DNA of 64,000 nt from ZC4RG30 sp039932715 (GTDB taxonomy: Bacteria; Pseudomonadota; Gammaproteobacteria; Steroidobacterales; Steroidobacteraceae): the NCBI GenBank assembly GCA_039932715.1, contig JBDTPN010000011.1, forward strand, positions 22,951 to 86,950, in the 5' to 3' direction. A program made the position numbers and the translations under genes. Positions 52,554 through 61,074 of the stretch are shown one piece after another. The notes beneath the pieces are model-generated. The model did not search any database. It worked only from the letters and a program-made list of their open reading frames with translations, and was not told where the DNA came from. Within the stretch, counting starts at the first letter, position 1, and each line of letters opens with the position of its first letter.

Positions 52554-55379
52554 GTGGACTACAAGAGCACAGTAAACCTGCCGCAGACTGACTTCGCAAT
52601 GAAGGCGGATCTGGCGCGGCGCGAGCCGGCCATGCAGCAGTGGTGGGAGGCGAACGACATATACGGCGAACTGCGCCGTGTCGCCAAGGGTCGCCCGCGT
52701 TTCGTGCTGCACGATGGGCCGCCCTATGCCAACGGCGCCATTCATATCGGTCACGCTGCCAACAAGATCCTCAAGGACATCATCGTCAAGTCGCGCAGCC
52801 TCGATGGATGTGACTCGCCGTACATCCCGGGATGGGACTGCCACGGCCTGCCCATCGAGTTGCAGGTGGAAAAAAAGCATGGCCGCGTGGGGCAGAAGCT
52901 CGACGCGCGCGCGTTTCGCGCGGCTTGCCGCAGCTATGCCATGGAGCAGGTCGAGCTGCAGCGCCGCGACTTCAAGCGCCTGGGCGTGATGGGTGATTGG
53001 GATCGCCCTTATCTGACCATGGCGCCGCAATACGAAGCGCAGCAGATCCGCGCGCTGGGCAAGGTCATCGCCAACGGCCACCTCTATATCGGCGCCAAAC
53101 CCGTGTACTGGTGTCTGGATTGCCGCTCCGCCCTGGCAGAGGCCGAAGTGGAATACGAGGACAAGACGTCGCCGGCCATCGATGTGGCGTTCAATGTCGG
53201 CGACTTCGCGGATTTCTCCAGGCGCATCGGCGCCGCTGTGGATTCCAGCGTGCCGGCTTCAGTGGCCATCTGGACCACCACGCCGTGGACGCTACCGGCC
53301 AATGAGGCCGTGGCGTTTCGCGCCGAATACGAATATGGGTTGTTCGACTTCGAGCAGGACGGCGTGCGGCGTCGCATCGTGCTGGCCAAGGGGCTGGCGC
53401 AGGACTGCCTGGCGCGTTACGGGGCAACCGAGGTGCGCGAATTGGCCAGCTTCCCTGGCAGTGCACTCGAAGGTCTCAAACTGCATCATCCGTTCCAGCC
53501 GCGGCTGGTGCCGGTGATCCTTGGCGATCATGTGACGCTTGAAGCCGGCACCGGCGCCGTGCACACCGCGCCTGCGCATGGCCAGGACGATTACATCGTC
53601 GGTCGCCGCTATGGCCTGCCGGTGGTCAATCCGGTGCTGGGCGATGGGCGATTCCAGGCAGATGTGCCGCTGGTGGGCGGCATGAAGCTGGACGATGCCA
53701 GCAAACTCATCATCGAGACGCTGCTGGCCAGCGGCAACCTGCTGCATCACGCGCCGGTGCGCCATAGCTATCCGCATTGCTGGCGACACAAGACACCGGT
53801 GATTTTCCGCGCCACACCGCAGTGGTTCATCTCCATGGAGCGGCAGGGGCTGCGTGCCAATGCGCTGCGCGATATCCCAAAAGTGCAGTGGATACCGGCG
53901 TGGGGCCAGGCGCGCATCGCCGGCATGATCGAGACGCGCCCCGACTGGTGCATCTCGCGCCAGCGCACCTGGGGCGTGCCCATCGCATTGTTTGTGCACG
54001 CAGGCACCAACGAGTTGCATCCGCGCACACCCGAGCTGATCGAGGCAGTTGCCGCGCGCGTTGAAAAAGGCGGCATCGACGCCTGGTTTGATCTTGATGC
54101 GGCGGAGCTGCTGGGCAGCGAAGCGGCTGACTATCGAAAGGTCACCGACGTAATGGACGTGTGGGCTGATGCGGGCGTGAGTTTCGAGTGCGTGGGCAAG
54201 GAGCGTCCCGAGATCGCCGCGCCGGTGGAAATGTACCTTGAGGGATCCGACCAGCATCGCGGCTGGTTCCACAGCTCGTTGCTGATGTCCGAGGCCATGT
54301 ATGAACGTGCGCCCTACAAGAGCGTGCTGACCCACGGGTTCATCGTGGACGAGAAAGGTCGCAAGATGTCCAAGTCCCTGGGCAACGTGGTCGCTCCGGA
54401 CAAGGTCATGTCCAATCTGGGCGCCGATGTGCTGCGCCTGTGGGTGGCGGCCACCGACTACACCGGCGAGATGAGCTGTTCGGACGAGATCCTCAAGCGC
54501 ATGTCGGATTCGTACCGCCGCATGCGCAATACCGTGCGTTTCATGCTGGGCAACCTGCATGGCTTTGATCCGGCCATATATACAGTGCCCGCAGACAAGC
54601 TGCTGGATTTCGACGCTTGGGTGGTAGCGCGCGCCGCTGCCATCCAGGAAGAAGTGGTGACCGCGTATCGTGACTACCAGTTCCATGTGATCTACCAGCG
54701 CGTGCACAACTTTTGTGTCAACGACCTGGGTGGTTTGTACCTGGACGTACTCAAGGACCGGATGTACACCACGCCTGCCGAAGGCCATGCGCGGCGCTCG
54801 GGACAGACCGCGATGTTCCACATACTGCAGGGCATGGTGCGCTGGCTGGCGCCGATACTTTCGTTTACCGCCGAAGAGATCTGGCAGGTGCTGCCGGGCA
54901 AGGACAGCGCGGCCAAGTCGGTGCTGCTGACCAACTGGTATCAATTCCCGGCGCTGCCCAAATCCACCGTGGACTGGGATGCGCTGGTTGCACTGCGCCA
55001 GGCCGTGCAGCGCGAACTGGAAAAGCTGCGCGAAGCCGGCACCATCGGTGCACCGCTGGAGGCGCAGCTCGACGTCTACTGTCTGCCTGGTGAAGCGCGC
55101 CACCTAAGCGCGCTGGCCAATGAATTGCGGTTCCTCACCATCACGTCTGCTGCCCGGGTGCATGAAGTAACCGCTGCGCCAGACGACGCCGTGGTCGCGG
55201 AAACAGGCAATGCAATCATTCCCGGTGTGTGGCTCAAGGTCAGCCGGGCAGGTGGCACAAAATGCGTACGCTGCTGGCACTGGACCGATGACGTGGGCGT
55301 CGACGCCAATCATCCGGAGCTGTGCGGCCGTTGTGCCGGCAATGTGAGTGGCAGGCCGGAGGTGCGTGATCATGTCTGA
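52554..55379 (+). CDS. ileS: Isoleucyl-tRNA synthetase
   Basis: The 941-residue class I synthetase has the HIGH motif (HIGHA), the KMSKS motif (KMSKSLGN), an editing domain (WTTTPWTLPANEA; GTGAVHTAPAHGQDDY) and a C-terminal zinc ribbon (CVRCWHW ... CGRC). I chose GTG 52554, giving VDYKSTVNLPQTDF, the family N-terminus, with AGGTGAGGA upstream. It overlaps lspA by 8 bp. Confidence 0.98.
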   Translation: MDYKSTVNLPQTDFAMKADLARREPAMQQWWEANDIYGELRRVAKGRPRFVLHDGPPYANGAIHIGHAANKILKDIIVKSRSLDGCDSPYIPGWDCHGLPIELQVEKKHGRVGQKLDARAFRAACRSYAMEQVELQRRDFKRLGVMGDWDRPYLTMAPQYEAQQIRALGKVIANGHLYIGAKPVYWCLDCRSALAEAEVEYEDKTSPAIDVAFNVGDFADFSRRIGAAVDSSVPASVAIWTTTPWTLPANEAVAFRAEYEYGLFDFEQDGVRRRIVLAKGLAQDCLARYGATEVRELASFPGSALEGLKLHHPFQPRLVPVILGDHVTLEAGTGAVHTAPAHGQDDYIVGRRYGLPVVNPVLGDGRFQADVPLVGGMKLDDASKLIIETLLASGNLLHHAPVRHSYPHCWRHKTPVIFRATPQWFISMERQGLRANALRDIPKVQWIPAWGQARIAGMIETRPDWCISRQRTWGVPIALFVHAGTNELHPRTPELIEAVAARVEKGGIDAWFDLDAAELLGSEAADYRKVTDVMDVWADAGVSFECVGKERPEIAAPVEMYLEGSDQHRGWFHSSLLMSEAMYERAPYKSVLTHGFIVDEKGRKMSKSLGNVVAPDKVMSNLGADVLRLWVAATDYTGEMSCSDEILKRMSDSYRRMRNTVRFMLGNLHGFDPAIYTVPADKLLDFDAWVVARAAAIQEEVVTAYRDYQFHVIYQRVHNFCVNDLGGLYLDVLKDRMYTTPAEGHARRSGQTAMFHILQGMVRWLAPILSFTAEEIWQVLPGKDSAAKSVLLTNWYQFPALPKSTVDWDALVALRQAVQRELEKLREAGTIGAPLEAQLDVYCLPGEARHLSALANELRFLTITSAARVHEVTAAPDDAVVAETGNAIIPGVWLKVSRAGGTKCVRCWHWTDDVGVDANHPELCGRCAGNVSGRPEVRDHV

Positions 55380-55875
55380 GATTCCCGTTGCACAAAGTGG
55401 CTGGCGCTGGCTGCCGCTGGGGCTTGCGCTGCTGGGCCTCGACCAGCTGACCAAGTGGCTGGTCGCAAGATCGGTGGCGCTGTACGAAATGATCACCCTG
55501 TTGCCGGTACTGGACATCACGCACGCGCACAACGTGGGGGCGGCATTCAATTTCCTGGCGCGCGCAGGCGGCTGGCAACGCTGGTTCTTCACGGCGCTGG
55601 CGCTGGGGGTCGGCGGTGGGATCATCTATTACCTGCGCCAGCTCAGCCGCGCGCAGTCCTTGCAATGTGCAGGCCTGTCATTGATCGCGGCCGGTGCTGT
55701 CGGCAACATGATCGATAGGCTGCGACTGGGTTACGTCGTGGATTTCATCCACGTGCACTGGGGAAGCGCGGAGTTCCCTTCTTTCAATGTCGCCGACAGC
55801 TGCATCACCATCGGTGCCGGACTCATGATCCTCGATACACTGCTGGAGGCGCGGCGCAACCGCACGACATCGTGA
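55372..55875 (+). CDS. lspA: Lipoprotein signal peptidase (SPase II)
   Basis: The 167-residue membrane aspartyl protease cleaves prolipoprotein signals. Four helices are visible. The catalytic Asp pair lies in GNMIDRLRLGYVVDFIHVHW and FNVADSCITIG. A GGAGG precedes ATG 55372, which lies inside the end of ileS. Confidence 0.97.
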   Translation: MSEIPVAQSGWRWLPLGLALLGLDQLTKWLVARSVALYEMITLLPVLDITHAHNVGAAFNFLARAGGWQRWFFTALALGVGGGIIYYLRQLSRAQSLQCAGLSLIAAGAVGNMIDRLRLGYVVDFIHVHWGSAEFPSFNVADSCITIGAGLMILDTLLEARRNRTTS

Positions 55876-55898
55876 CAGCATCGAACGCGACACCCGGC

Positions 55899-56858
55899 AT
55901 GCAGATACTCCTGGCCAGCCCACGCGGGTTTTGCGCCGGCGTTGATCGCGCCATCGATATTGTCGAGCGCGCCATCGAGCTGTTTGGTGCGCCCATTTAT
56001 GTGCGCCACGAGGTGGTGCACAACCGCCACGTGGTCGAGCGGCTGCGCGCCATGGGCGCGCGGTTCGTCGACGAGCTGGATGAGATTCCCGACGGCGCGA
56101 CCGTTATTTTCTCGGCGCATGGCGTGTCCAGCGCGGTGGAAGCGCGGGCAAAGGAACGCGGCTTCCAGGTCTTCGATGCCACCTGTCCGCTGGTGACCAA
56201 GGTGCATCTCGAAGTGGCGCGCTATGCGCGCGATGCGCGCGATGTGGTGTTGATCGGTCATGCTGGTCATCCGGAAGTGGAGGGCACCATGGGTCGCTTC
56301 GATGCCAGTGCCGGTGGCCGCATCCATCTGGTCGAGAGCATTGCCGATGCGAATGAGCTCACGGTCAGCCGGCCGGAGTCCCTGGCATTTGTCACGCAGA
56401 CCACGCTGTCTGTGGACGACACCCAGGCCATTGTCGAAGCCCTGCGCGCACGCTTCCCGTCGTTGCAGGCACCACGCGTGGAGGATATCTGCTATGCGAC
56501 GCAGAACCGCCAGGATGCCGTCAAGCGCCTGCTGGAACTCTGCGACATCCTCATCGTCGTGGGTTCGGTCACCAGTTCGAATTCCAATCGGCTGCGTGAA
56601 CTGGCGGAGCGGGCCGGCAAGCCTGGATACCTGGTCGATGGCCAGGATGATCTGCAGCGCGAGTGGTTCTCGGGCCGGCGCGCAGTGGGAGTTACCGCCG
56701 GGGCTTCTGCGCCGGAGGTGCTGGTGCAGCAGGTGGTGACGCGATTGCGTGAATGGGGAGGCGTCGAACCTCGCGAGATTGTCGGGCGCGAGGAAAATGT
56801 AGTTTTCAGCCTGCCGCGCAGCCTGCGCAGCGGCCCAGGTGAGCAGTCGCCGCGTTAG
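55899..56858 (+). CDS. ispH: 4-hydroxy-3-methylbut-2-enyl diphosphate reductase
   Basis: This is the last step of the MEP isoprenoid pathway, making IPP and DMAPP. The three Fe-S cysteines are visible in PRGFCAGVDRAI, DATCPLVTKVH and DICYATQNRQ. The 319 residues begin at ATG 55899, which matches the usual MQILL start; GTG 55872, overlapping the lspA stop by 4 bp, would add 9 residues. The fkpB gene often found between lspA and ispH is missing. It converges on pilE. Confidence 0.97.
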   Translation: MQILLASPRGFCAGVDRAIDIVERAIELFGAPIYVRHEVVHNRHVVERLRAMGARFVDELDEIPDGATVIFSAHGVSSAVEARAKERGFQVFDATCPLVTKVHLEVARYARDARDVVLIGHAGHPEVEGTMGRFDASAGGRIHLVESIADANELTVSRPESLAFVTQTTLSVDDTQAIVEALRARFPSLQAPRVEDICYATQNRQDAVKRLLELCDILIVVGSVTSSNSNRLRELAERAGKPGYLVDGQDDLQREWFSGRRAVGVTAGASAPEVLVQQVVTRLREWGGVEPREIVGREENVVFSLPRSLRSGPGEQSPR

Positions 56859-56885
56859 TTCTGCAGAAGCGCCTTTGGGCGCGGC

Positions 56886-57317
56886 TCAACTCCAGCAGCG
56901 ATAAGGATCGGTGTCGCTCCAAACCCCGGAAGCCGTGGCCGATTTTCTTTGTCCCAGCTCGTTGATGGAAAACCACCTGCAGTCGTTATCCCTGGCCTGC
57001 CTGCCATAGGCATGCGCCAAAGCGGTGGCCACATAGCCCTGGCCGCCATCGGTCAACGTGACGGCCAGGTCGTAGTCCCCGGCGGCACTGCGCTGGGCGG
57101 GAGCGGCAACGGGAGCCAGATCTGACAACCCGTCTGCGTAGGCATTGTGCGCTGCGTAGTGGCGCTCTTGCTGATACTGGATCCACAGCAACGCCAACCG
57201 CGCGTCGGTGCGTTGCGAACGATGCCTGACGCCCTGGTAGGTCGGCAGTGCCACTGCCGCGAGGATCGCCACAATGGCCACCGACACCATTAACTCAATC
57301 AGCGTGAAACCGCGCAT
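56886..57317 (-). CDS. pilE: Type IV pilin PilE-like minor pilin
   Basis: The 143-residue prepilin has a type III signal (cleavage after Gly3 in MRGFTLIELM) with Glu at mature position 5, a hydrophobic N-terminal helix (MVSVAIVAILAAVALPTY) and two C-terminal cysteines (NDCRWF; YRCWS) that may form the D-loop disulfide. It is the last gene of the cluster, starting on the last base of the pilY1-like stop. Confidence 0.93.
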   Translation of the reverse strand: MRGFTLIELMVSVAIVAILAAVALPTYQGVRHRSQRTDARLALLWIQYQQERHYAAHNAYADGLSDLAPVAAPAQRSAAGDYDLAVTLTDGGQGYVATALAHAYGRQARDNDCRWFSINELGQRKSATASGVWSDTDPYRCWS

Positions 57318-58396
57318 CAGTCAGCATCCTCCCGGCGCCAGAAACTGCGATGCAGCGTGGATTCCACCGAGCAACCCGGCAGGGTGTGGCCGGCTACCTG
57401 GCAAACGAATGTGCCGGAAGGGTCGCTCTCATCGCGCACCAGCGTAACTGCCGAATCTGCCGGTGCGATGTACGGTGCGCTGGTGTCGAGAGTCACTGCG
57501 TTCAATGCGCCGTCGGCAGATACGGAACCCACATTGACGGGTGCCAGGAGAATTGGAGTCGGCGGCCCGACGCAGCTGTGCAGCAGCGATGCGTTGGTGG
57601 CCACCGTCGTGTAGTACGTGTTGCCATCGACGGTCAGGGAAGCAGCGGCCACCTGCTGTGCGCCCAGGTTGATGTAGAACCCGGCGTTGTCCTGCACAGT
57701 GGCGGGGCGCGTGCCTTCGGCCAGCATCAAGTCACTTTCGACCAGCGGCCGCCAGCTGTCGTATTGCCGCTGTGTCCAGCGCTCCAATGGCGCGCGATCC
57801 TTGAGCACATAGAAACGATTAAGGACATGTATGGGTTGGGCGGCCATTGCCGTGGATGTATTGGCAGTGCCCAATGCGATACTGAGCCAGGGTTTAGTGC
57901 CCGCCGGTGCGATCAGTGTGAGGTCTGGTGCGGCAATGAACCCGCGACCGGGTGTGGCCTGCGAAAGGTCGGCGAATATGGCGCCGGCCAACCAACTGGA
58001 TGGCGCGCCGTGATTGTCCATGTCAAAACGCCACAGGCGACCGAGCAGGTCCCCCGCATAGATACGGTCGTGTGCGCCATCACCGTCGGTGTCCAATGCG
58101 GCGAGGCTGGTCGAGAACCCGGCCTGCATGTCAGCAAAGCGCTGCGTGGGCGTGCCCGATGCGCTGGCCGTCCAGAGCAATCGGCCATTGGTCGCATCAA
58201 CAATACGCAGCCCCGGAGTCAAGTCGCCGATGAGCAAGGCGGTGGTGAGTGTCGATGTTGCCGCTGAACCCGGGAGGCGCAGCAGAATGGGCAGGCGAAA
58301 CTGCGTGGAGCACTGCGCATCTGCTGCCCACGTCTTTCCGGCGAGGGCGATGGCGCAGATATGCAGCAACACCAGCACTGCGCGTACGGGGATCAT
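57317..58396 (-). CDS. Short PilY1-like exported protein
   Basis: The 359-residue protein has a signal peptide (about 1-24) and a propeller-like region carrying a PilY1-type calcium loop, DTDGDGAHDRIYAGD (residues 102-116), then GRLWRFDMDN. PilY1 proteins are usually over 1000 residues with an N-terminal von Willebrand-like domain; only the C-terminal propeller portion is present here. It lies between pilX and pilE with 4-bp and 1-bp overlaps, so it is a regular cluster member, not debris. A pilus-tip or retraction-control role is inferred. Confidence 0.82.
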   Translation of the reverse strand: MIPVRAVLVLLHICAIALAGKTWAADAQCSTQFRLPILLRLPGSAATSTLTTALLIGDLTPGLRIVDATNGRLLWTASASGTPTQRFADMQAGFSTSLAALDTDGDGAHDRIYAGDLLGRLWRFDMDNHGAPSSWLAGAIFADLSQATPGRGFIAAPDLTLIAPAGTKPWLSIALGTANTSTAMAAQPIHVLNRFYVLKDRAPLERWTQRQYDSWRPLVESDLMLAEGTRPATVQDNAGFYINLGAQQVAAASLTVDGNTYYTTVATNASLLHSCVGPPTPILLAPVNVGSVSADGALNAVTLDTSAPYIAPADSAVTLVRDESDPSGTFVCQVAGHTLPGCSVESTLHRSFWRREDAD

Positions 58397-58830
58397 GGCT
58401 GCAGCGCCAGTTCATGTCGGTACAGGCCTTCGACCTGGACAACACGGGCGCCGCGCGCGGACCAGCCCGTGCTGCGCACTTCAAAGTGCCGTTCAATCAC
58501 GCGACTGGCGCTGTAGCCAGTGGGCAGCGCAATCGCTGCCGTCTCGAGCACAGTAGTGTCGACACCATCGGTGACGTGGGCAGGCAGGTTGAAGCGAGCG
58601 GGACCCGGCGCGGCCGCACCTGGAACCGCCAGCATGGCAGTGGCACGCGCAAGCCCGATCTCTCCCGCCGAGAATGCGCGCTGATGCAGCAGGCGCGTGG
58701 TGGCCAATGTTCGCGCCAGGCCTGCGTCCTGCAGGGCCGTGACAGCCAGCAATCCCATCAGCAATGCGATGGCCATTGCCACAGGAGTGGCAAAGCCTGA
58801 GTCAGCAGTGCGTTGCGCTGGCCGCTTCAC
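58393..58830 (-). CDS. pilX: PilX-like minor pilin
   Basis: The 145-residue protein begins with GTG 58830 in a GTGA overlap with the pilW stop. After a short basic leader comes SGFATPVAMAIALLMGLLAVTAL, a pilin-type N-terminal helix. Position 5 after the Gly is not Glu, which is normal for PilX. Longer open frame upstream is a shadow of pilW. It overlaps the pilY1-like start by 4 bp. Confidence 0.87.
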   Translation of the reverse strand: MKRPAQRTADSGFATPVAMAIALLMGLLAVTALQDAGLARTLATTRLLHQRAFSAGEIGLARATAMLAVPGAAAPGPARFNLPAHVTDGVDTTVLETAAIALPTGYSASRVIERHFEVRSTGWSARGARVVQVEGLYRHELALQP

Positions 58831-59633
58831 AGGGCGTTGCGCAGGGTGAAGTGCCGCGTGTAGCGGGCGCGGGCCAATGGCTCGCCCACACGCACATCCG
58901 CGGCGTCGGCTCGCACGCCCAGCGTTACGCGCACGGATTGGGGAGGTCCGGCCGGTGGCAGCACCGTGACCTGCAGATCTTCTATTCCCTCCATGACTTC
59001 GGTATCCACGAATGCCGCAGTGCCCGAGATCGCGGTCAGAGTCTTGACTCGCAGCGCCGGCGTGTTGGTATCGCCGTCGGCACTGCGGGCCACGTAGTAG
59101 CTGCGCACAATGAGGTCGCGCAGTTCCACCAGCGAAGGTTGCAGCACCGTGCCGCTGGGCAGGACGCCAGTCCACAGCAGCTGCGCACCAGTGAACAGTG
59201 CGCCCAGCAGTTGCGCGCGCCCGGGCGTGGGAGTGGCCAGCCGCGCAGAAGCACGCCGAACAGTCAGGGTGTCAGTCGCAGGTACTACACCGCGGCCTTC
59301 GGCGGCGCAGGCCAGCGTGTAGCGGTCATCAGAGGTCTCGAGCGGTTTGCCCAGATCTGTGACGTGGGAATTTCCACAGCGACGCGCTGAGGGCGGCAAG
59401 GCTCCATCGAGAACAAGGTTGTGGGCCCCCAGGCCCAGGTATCCGGCCATTTGCAGCTCGGGTTCCAGGGACGCGAACACATATTGCGCACGCTCATGCA
59501 GGCGGTTCTCGGTCTGCGCACGGGCGTAGTAGCGCTGCACATGCATCCACGCCACCAACGTTCCGGCGATTACCACCAGCCCCAGGGTCACGGACACCAG
59601 CAGCTCGACCAGCGTAAAGCCCCGGTGCTTCAT
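58827..59633 (-). CDS. pilW: PilW-like minor pilin
   Basis: The 268-residue prepilin has signal MKHRG followed by FTLVELLVSVTLGLVVIAGTLVAW, with Glu at mature +5. The size and the AQYVFASLEPELQMAGYLG segment fit PilW. It overlaps pilV and pilX by 4 bp each. It is required with PilV/X/E for pilus initiation in model species. Confidence 0.92.
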   Translation of the reverse strand: MKHRGFTLVELLVSVTLGLVVIAGTLVAWMHVQRYYARAQTENRLHERAQYVFASLEPELQMAGYLGLGAHNLVLDGALPPSARRCGNSHVTDLGKPLETSDDRYTLACAAEGRGVVPATDTLTVRRASARLATPTPGRAQLLGALFTGAQLLWTGVLPSGTVLQPSLVELRDLIVRSYYVARSADGDTNTPALRVKTLTAISGTAAFVDTEVMEGIEDLQVTVLPPAGPPQSVRVTLGVRADAADVRVGEPLARARYTRHFTLRNAL

Positions 59634-60016
59634 CGAGTCACACCCGACCAGGTGCCCGCCGTGGCCAGCGCGAAATCAGTGGGGGCATGGATGGCCGGAT
59701 CCTGCCATCGCAGCGACACGTCGGATGCGGTGACCATTTGCTCAAGCGGAAGCGCACCGGGCAGTTGCGCTGCGACTCGACTTCGCCAGTCCTCGATGAG
59801 ACTTGTTTCATCGAAGAGGGAAGAGCCGGCGCGTTGGTCTTCTGCCAGGTCCGCGGCAAGGTCGACTGCGGTTGTCTGCAATGCCGCAGCGCGGTTGGCA
59901 CCTAATGTCCTGATGAGCGTGGTGCTGGCGCCCAGCAATGAAAAGGCCAGCAGTGTCAGCGCCACCAGAGTGTCGATCAGTCCTATGCCATATTGCGCAC
60001 GCTCTGGTCCGAACAT
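59630..60016 (-). CDS. pilV: PilV-like minor pilin with Asp at position 5
   Basis: The 128-residue protein has the N-terminus MFGPERAQYG, then IGLIDTLVALTLLAFSLLG. It is assigned to PilV by helix sequence and place between fimT and pilW. The normally conserved Glu at +5 is Asp, and the leader is 10 residues long. ATG 60016 is the best start. It overlaps pilW by 4 bp. Confidence 0.87.
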   Translation of the reverse strand: MFGPERAQYGIGLIDTLVALTLLAFSLLGASTTLIRTLGANRAAALQTTAVDLAADLAEDQRAGSSLFDETSLIEDWRSRVAAQLPGALPLEQMVTASDVSLRWQDPAIHAPTDFALATAGTWSGVTR

Positions 60017-60088
60017 GTTGAGCTCCGCACTGTGTGAGTTCGAGATTACGGCGGCATCGACAGTGACGTGAATGGCGCAATCTGTTGC

Positions 60089-60571
60089 CTATTGAGCAAT
60101 TCGCGGACGACCGGTCTGGCTGACCACGACCTGTCGCAAGAGCTCCGGAAATAGCGGACTCGAAAACGTGAATGTCAGTGTTGCCGCGGCACGCGGTTGC
60201 GGCAGGTAGGCGGCATACCCGCGTGTCCCACCCAGCACCACGCCCTTGGGCAGCGGCCACTCACGCAGCAGCGACTCACCCGGTTCGCGCCGCGCGTCCG
60301 AACCGTCGGTGTTGTTGGCGAACAGCATCCAGCGCGTGCCGTCGAAGCTGCACCGCTGGCTGTCTGTGGTCGCGCACAGCGTCGTCGTCCGGCCCGTGGC
60401 CAGCGCGGTGCGGCGTGCCAGGTGCAACCCGGAAACGGCCTGATTAGCCGCCGCAACCACCGCCGCACGGGCGCGAAGTCGCTGCAGGCCGGGTGTGGCC
60501 ATGGCTGCCAAAATCGCGGCTATGGCCAGGGTGGCTAGCAGTTCGACAAGGGTAAATCCGGTCCGGCGCAT
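60089..60571 (-). CDS. FimT/FimU (GspH-type) minor pseudopilin
   Basis: The 160-residue prepilin has MRRTG followed by FTLVELLATLAIAAILAAMATP with Glu at +5. The C-terminal part (CATTDSQRC, RGYAAYLPQP) is of the GspH/FimT type. ATG 60571 is preferred; an in-frame TTG at 60592 would lengthen the leader by 7. It is the first gene of the cluster; the 72-bp gap to pilV is the largest inside it. Whether it is FimT or FimU cannot be separated here. Confidence 0.9.
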   Translation of the reverse strand: MRRTGFTLVELLATLAIAAILAAMATPGLQRLRARAAVVAAANQAVSGLHLARRTALATGRTTTLCATTDSQRCSFDGTRWMLFANNTDGSDARREPGESLLREWPLPKGVVLGGTRGYAAYLPQPRAAATLTFTFSSPLFPELLRQVVVSQTGRPRIAQ

Positions 60572-60647
60572 AACAGGCAGAGTGCGCCGCAAAAGCGGTC
60601 CGAATCAGTAGTCATTACTGCTGAAAATCCATAGAATCGCGCCGCAC

Positions 60648-60723
60648 GCCGGAGTAGCTCAGTTGGTAGAGCACATCATTCGTAATGATGGGGTCGTAGG
60701 TTCGATTCCTATCTCCGGCACCA
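60648..60723 (+). tRNA. tRNA-Thr (anticodon CGT)
   Basis: A 76-nt cloverleaf reads from GCCGGAGTAGC to an encoded CCA. The anticodon arm is CATCA-TTCGTAA-TGATG and the T-arm GGTTCGATTCC. It decodes ACG. It stands at the boundary between the conserved pilin cluster and the less conserved right end. Confidence 0.97.
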
Positions 60724-61074
60724 GAAAATATCAATAAAAACAATTAGTTACGACGTTCGTCGCATGGTTCGTACGTTCACTCATATCGCGCTCGCAGAAG
60801 GATTTTTCGCCGCCAAAATTGCAATCAACGCCGCCGCGATGCCAAGCGCTGCGTAAGCGTTGGCAATACCGAGCAATTCAATTCGCCCTGTTAAGCGTCC
60901 GGCGATCATCGCGGGAATCGCTCCGTCGACGACTTTCCGTGGCCCCGATGATGGGTTGGACGAACGATGCCTCGATGGTTCGCAGATCCCTGTCTACATT
61001 ACTCGCTTGCCCGTCGGCGATTCAATAGGATCGAAATGCGAACTCATTGAATGTTCGTGGCCGCTACAAGAAGT
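60724..61074. other. Gene-free interval with a dusA-5'-end-like fragment
   Basis: No complete gene is visible in this 351-bp stretch. At 60933-60968, plus strand, the translation LSVAPMMGWTND closely resembles the conserved N-terminal motif of tRNA-dihydrouridine synthase A (SVAPMMDWTD), but the frame closes at 61028 and no DusA sequence follows. The 5' end of dusA is a known integration site for a family of integrases, so this may be a leftover attachment site. Coding DNA to the right is visibly lower in GC. The fragment could also be chance similarity. Confidence 0.5.

Noticed and set aside
58831..59175. Upstream part of the pilX open frame
   Set aside because: Out-of-frame shadow of pilW; no pilin sequence before GTG 58830.
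60819..61028. A complete small gene in the dusA-like fragment
   Set aside because: Only 12 residues resemble DusA, no good start or ribosome site exists and the frame closes quickly; kept as an attachment-scar candidate only.
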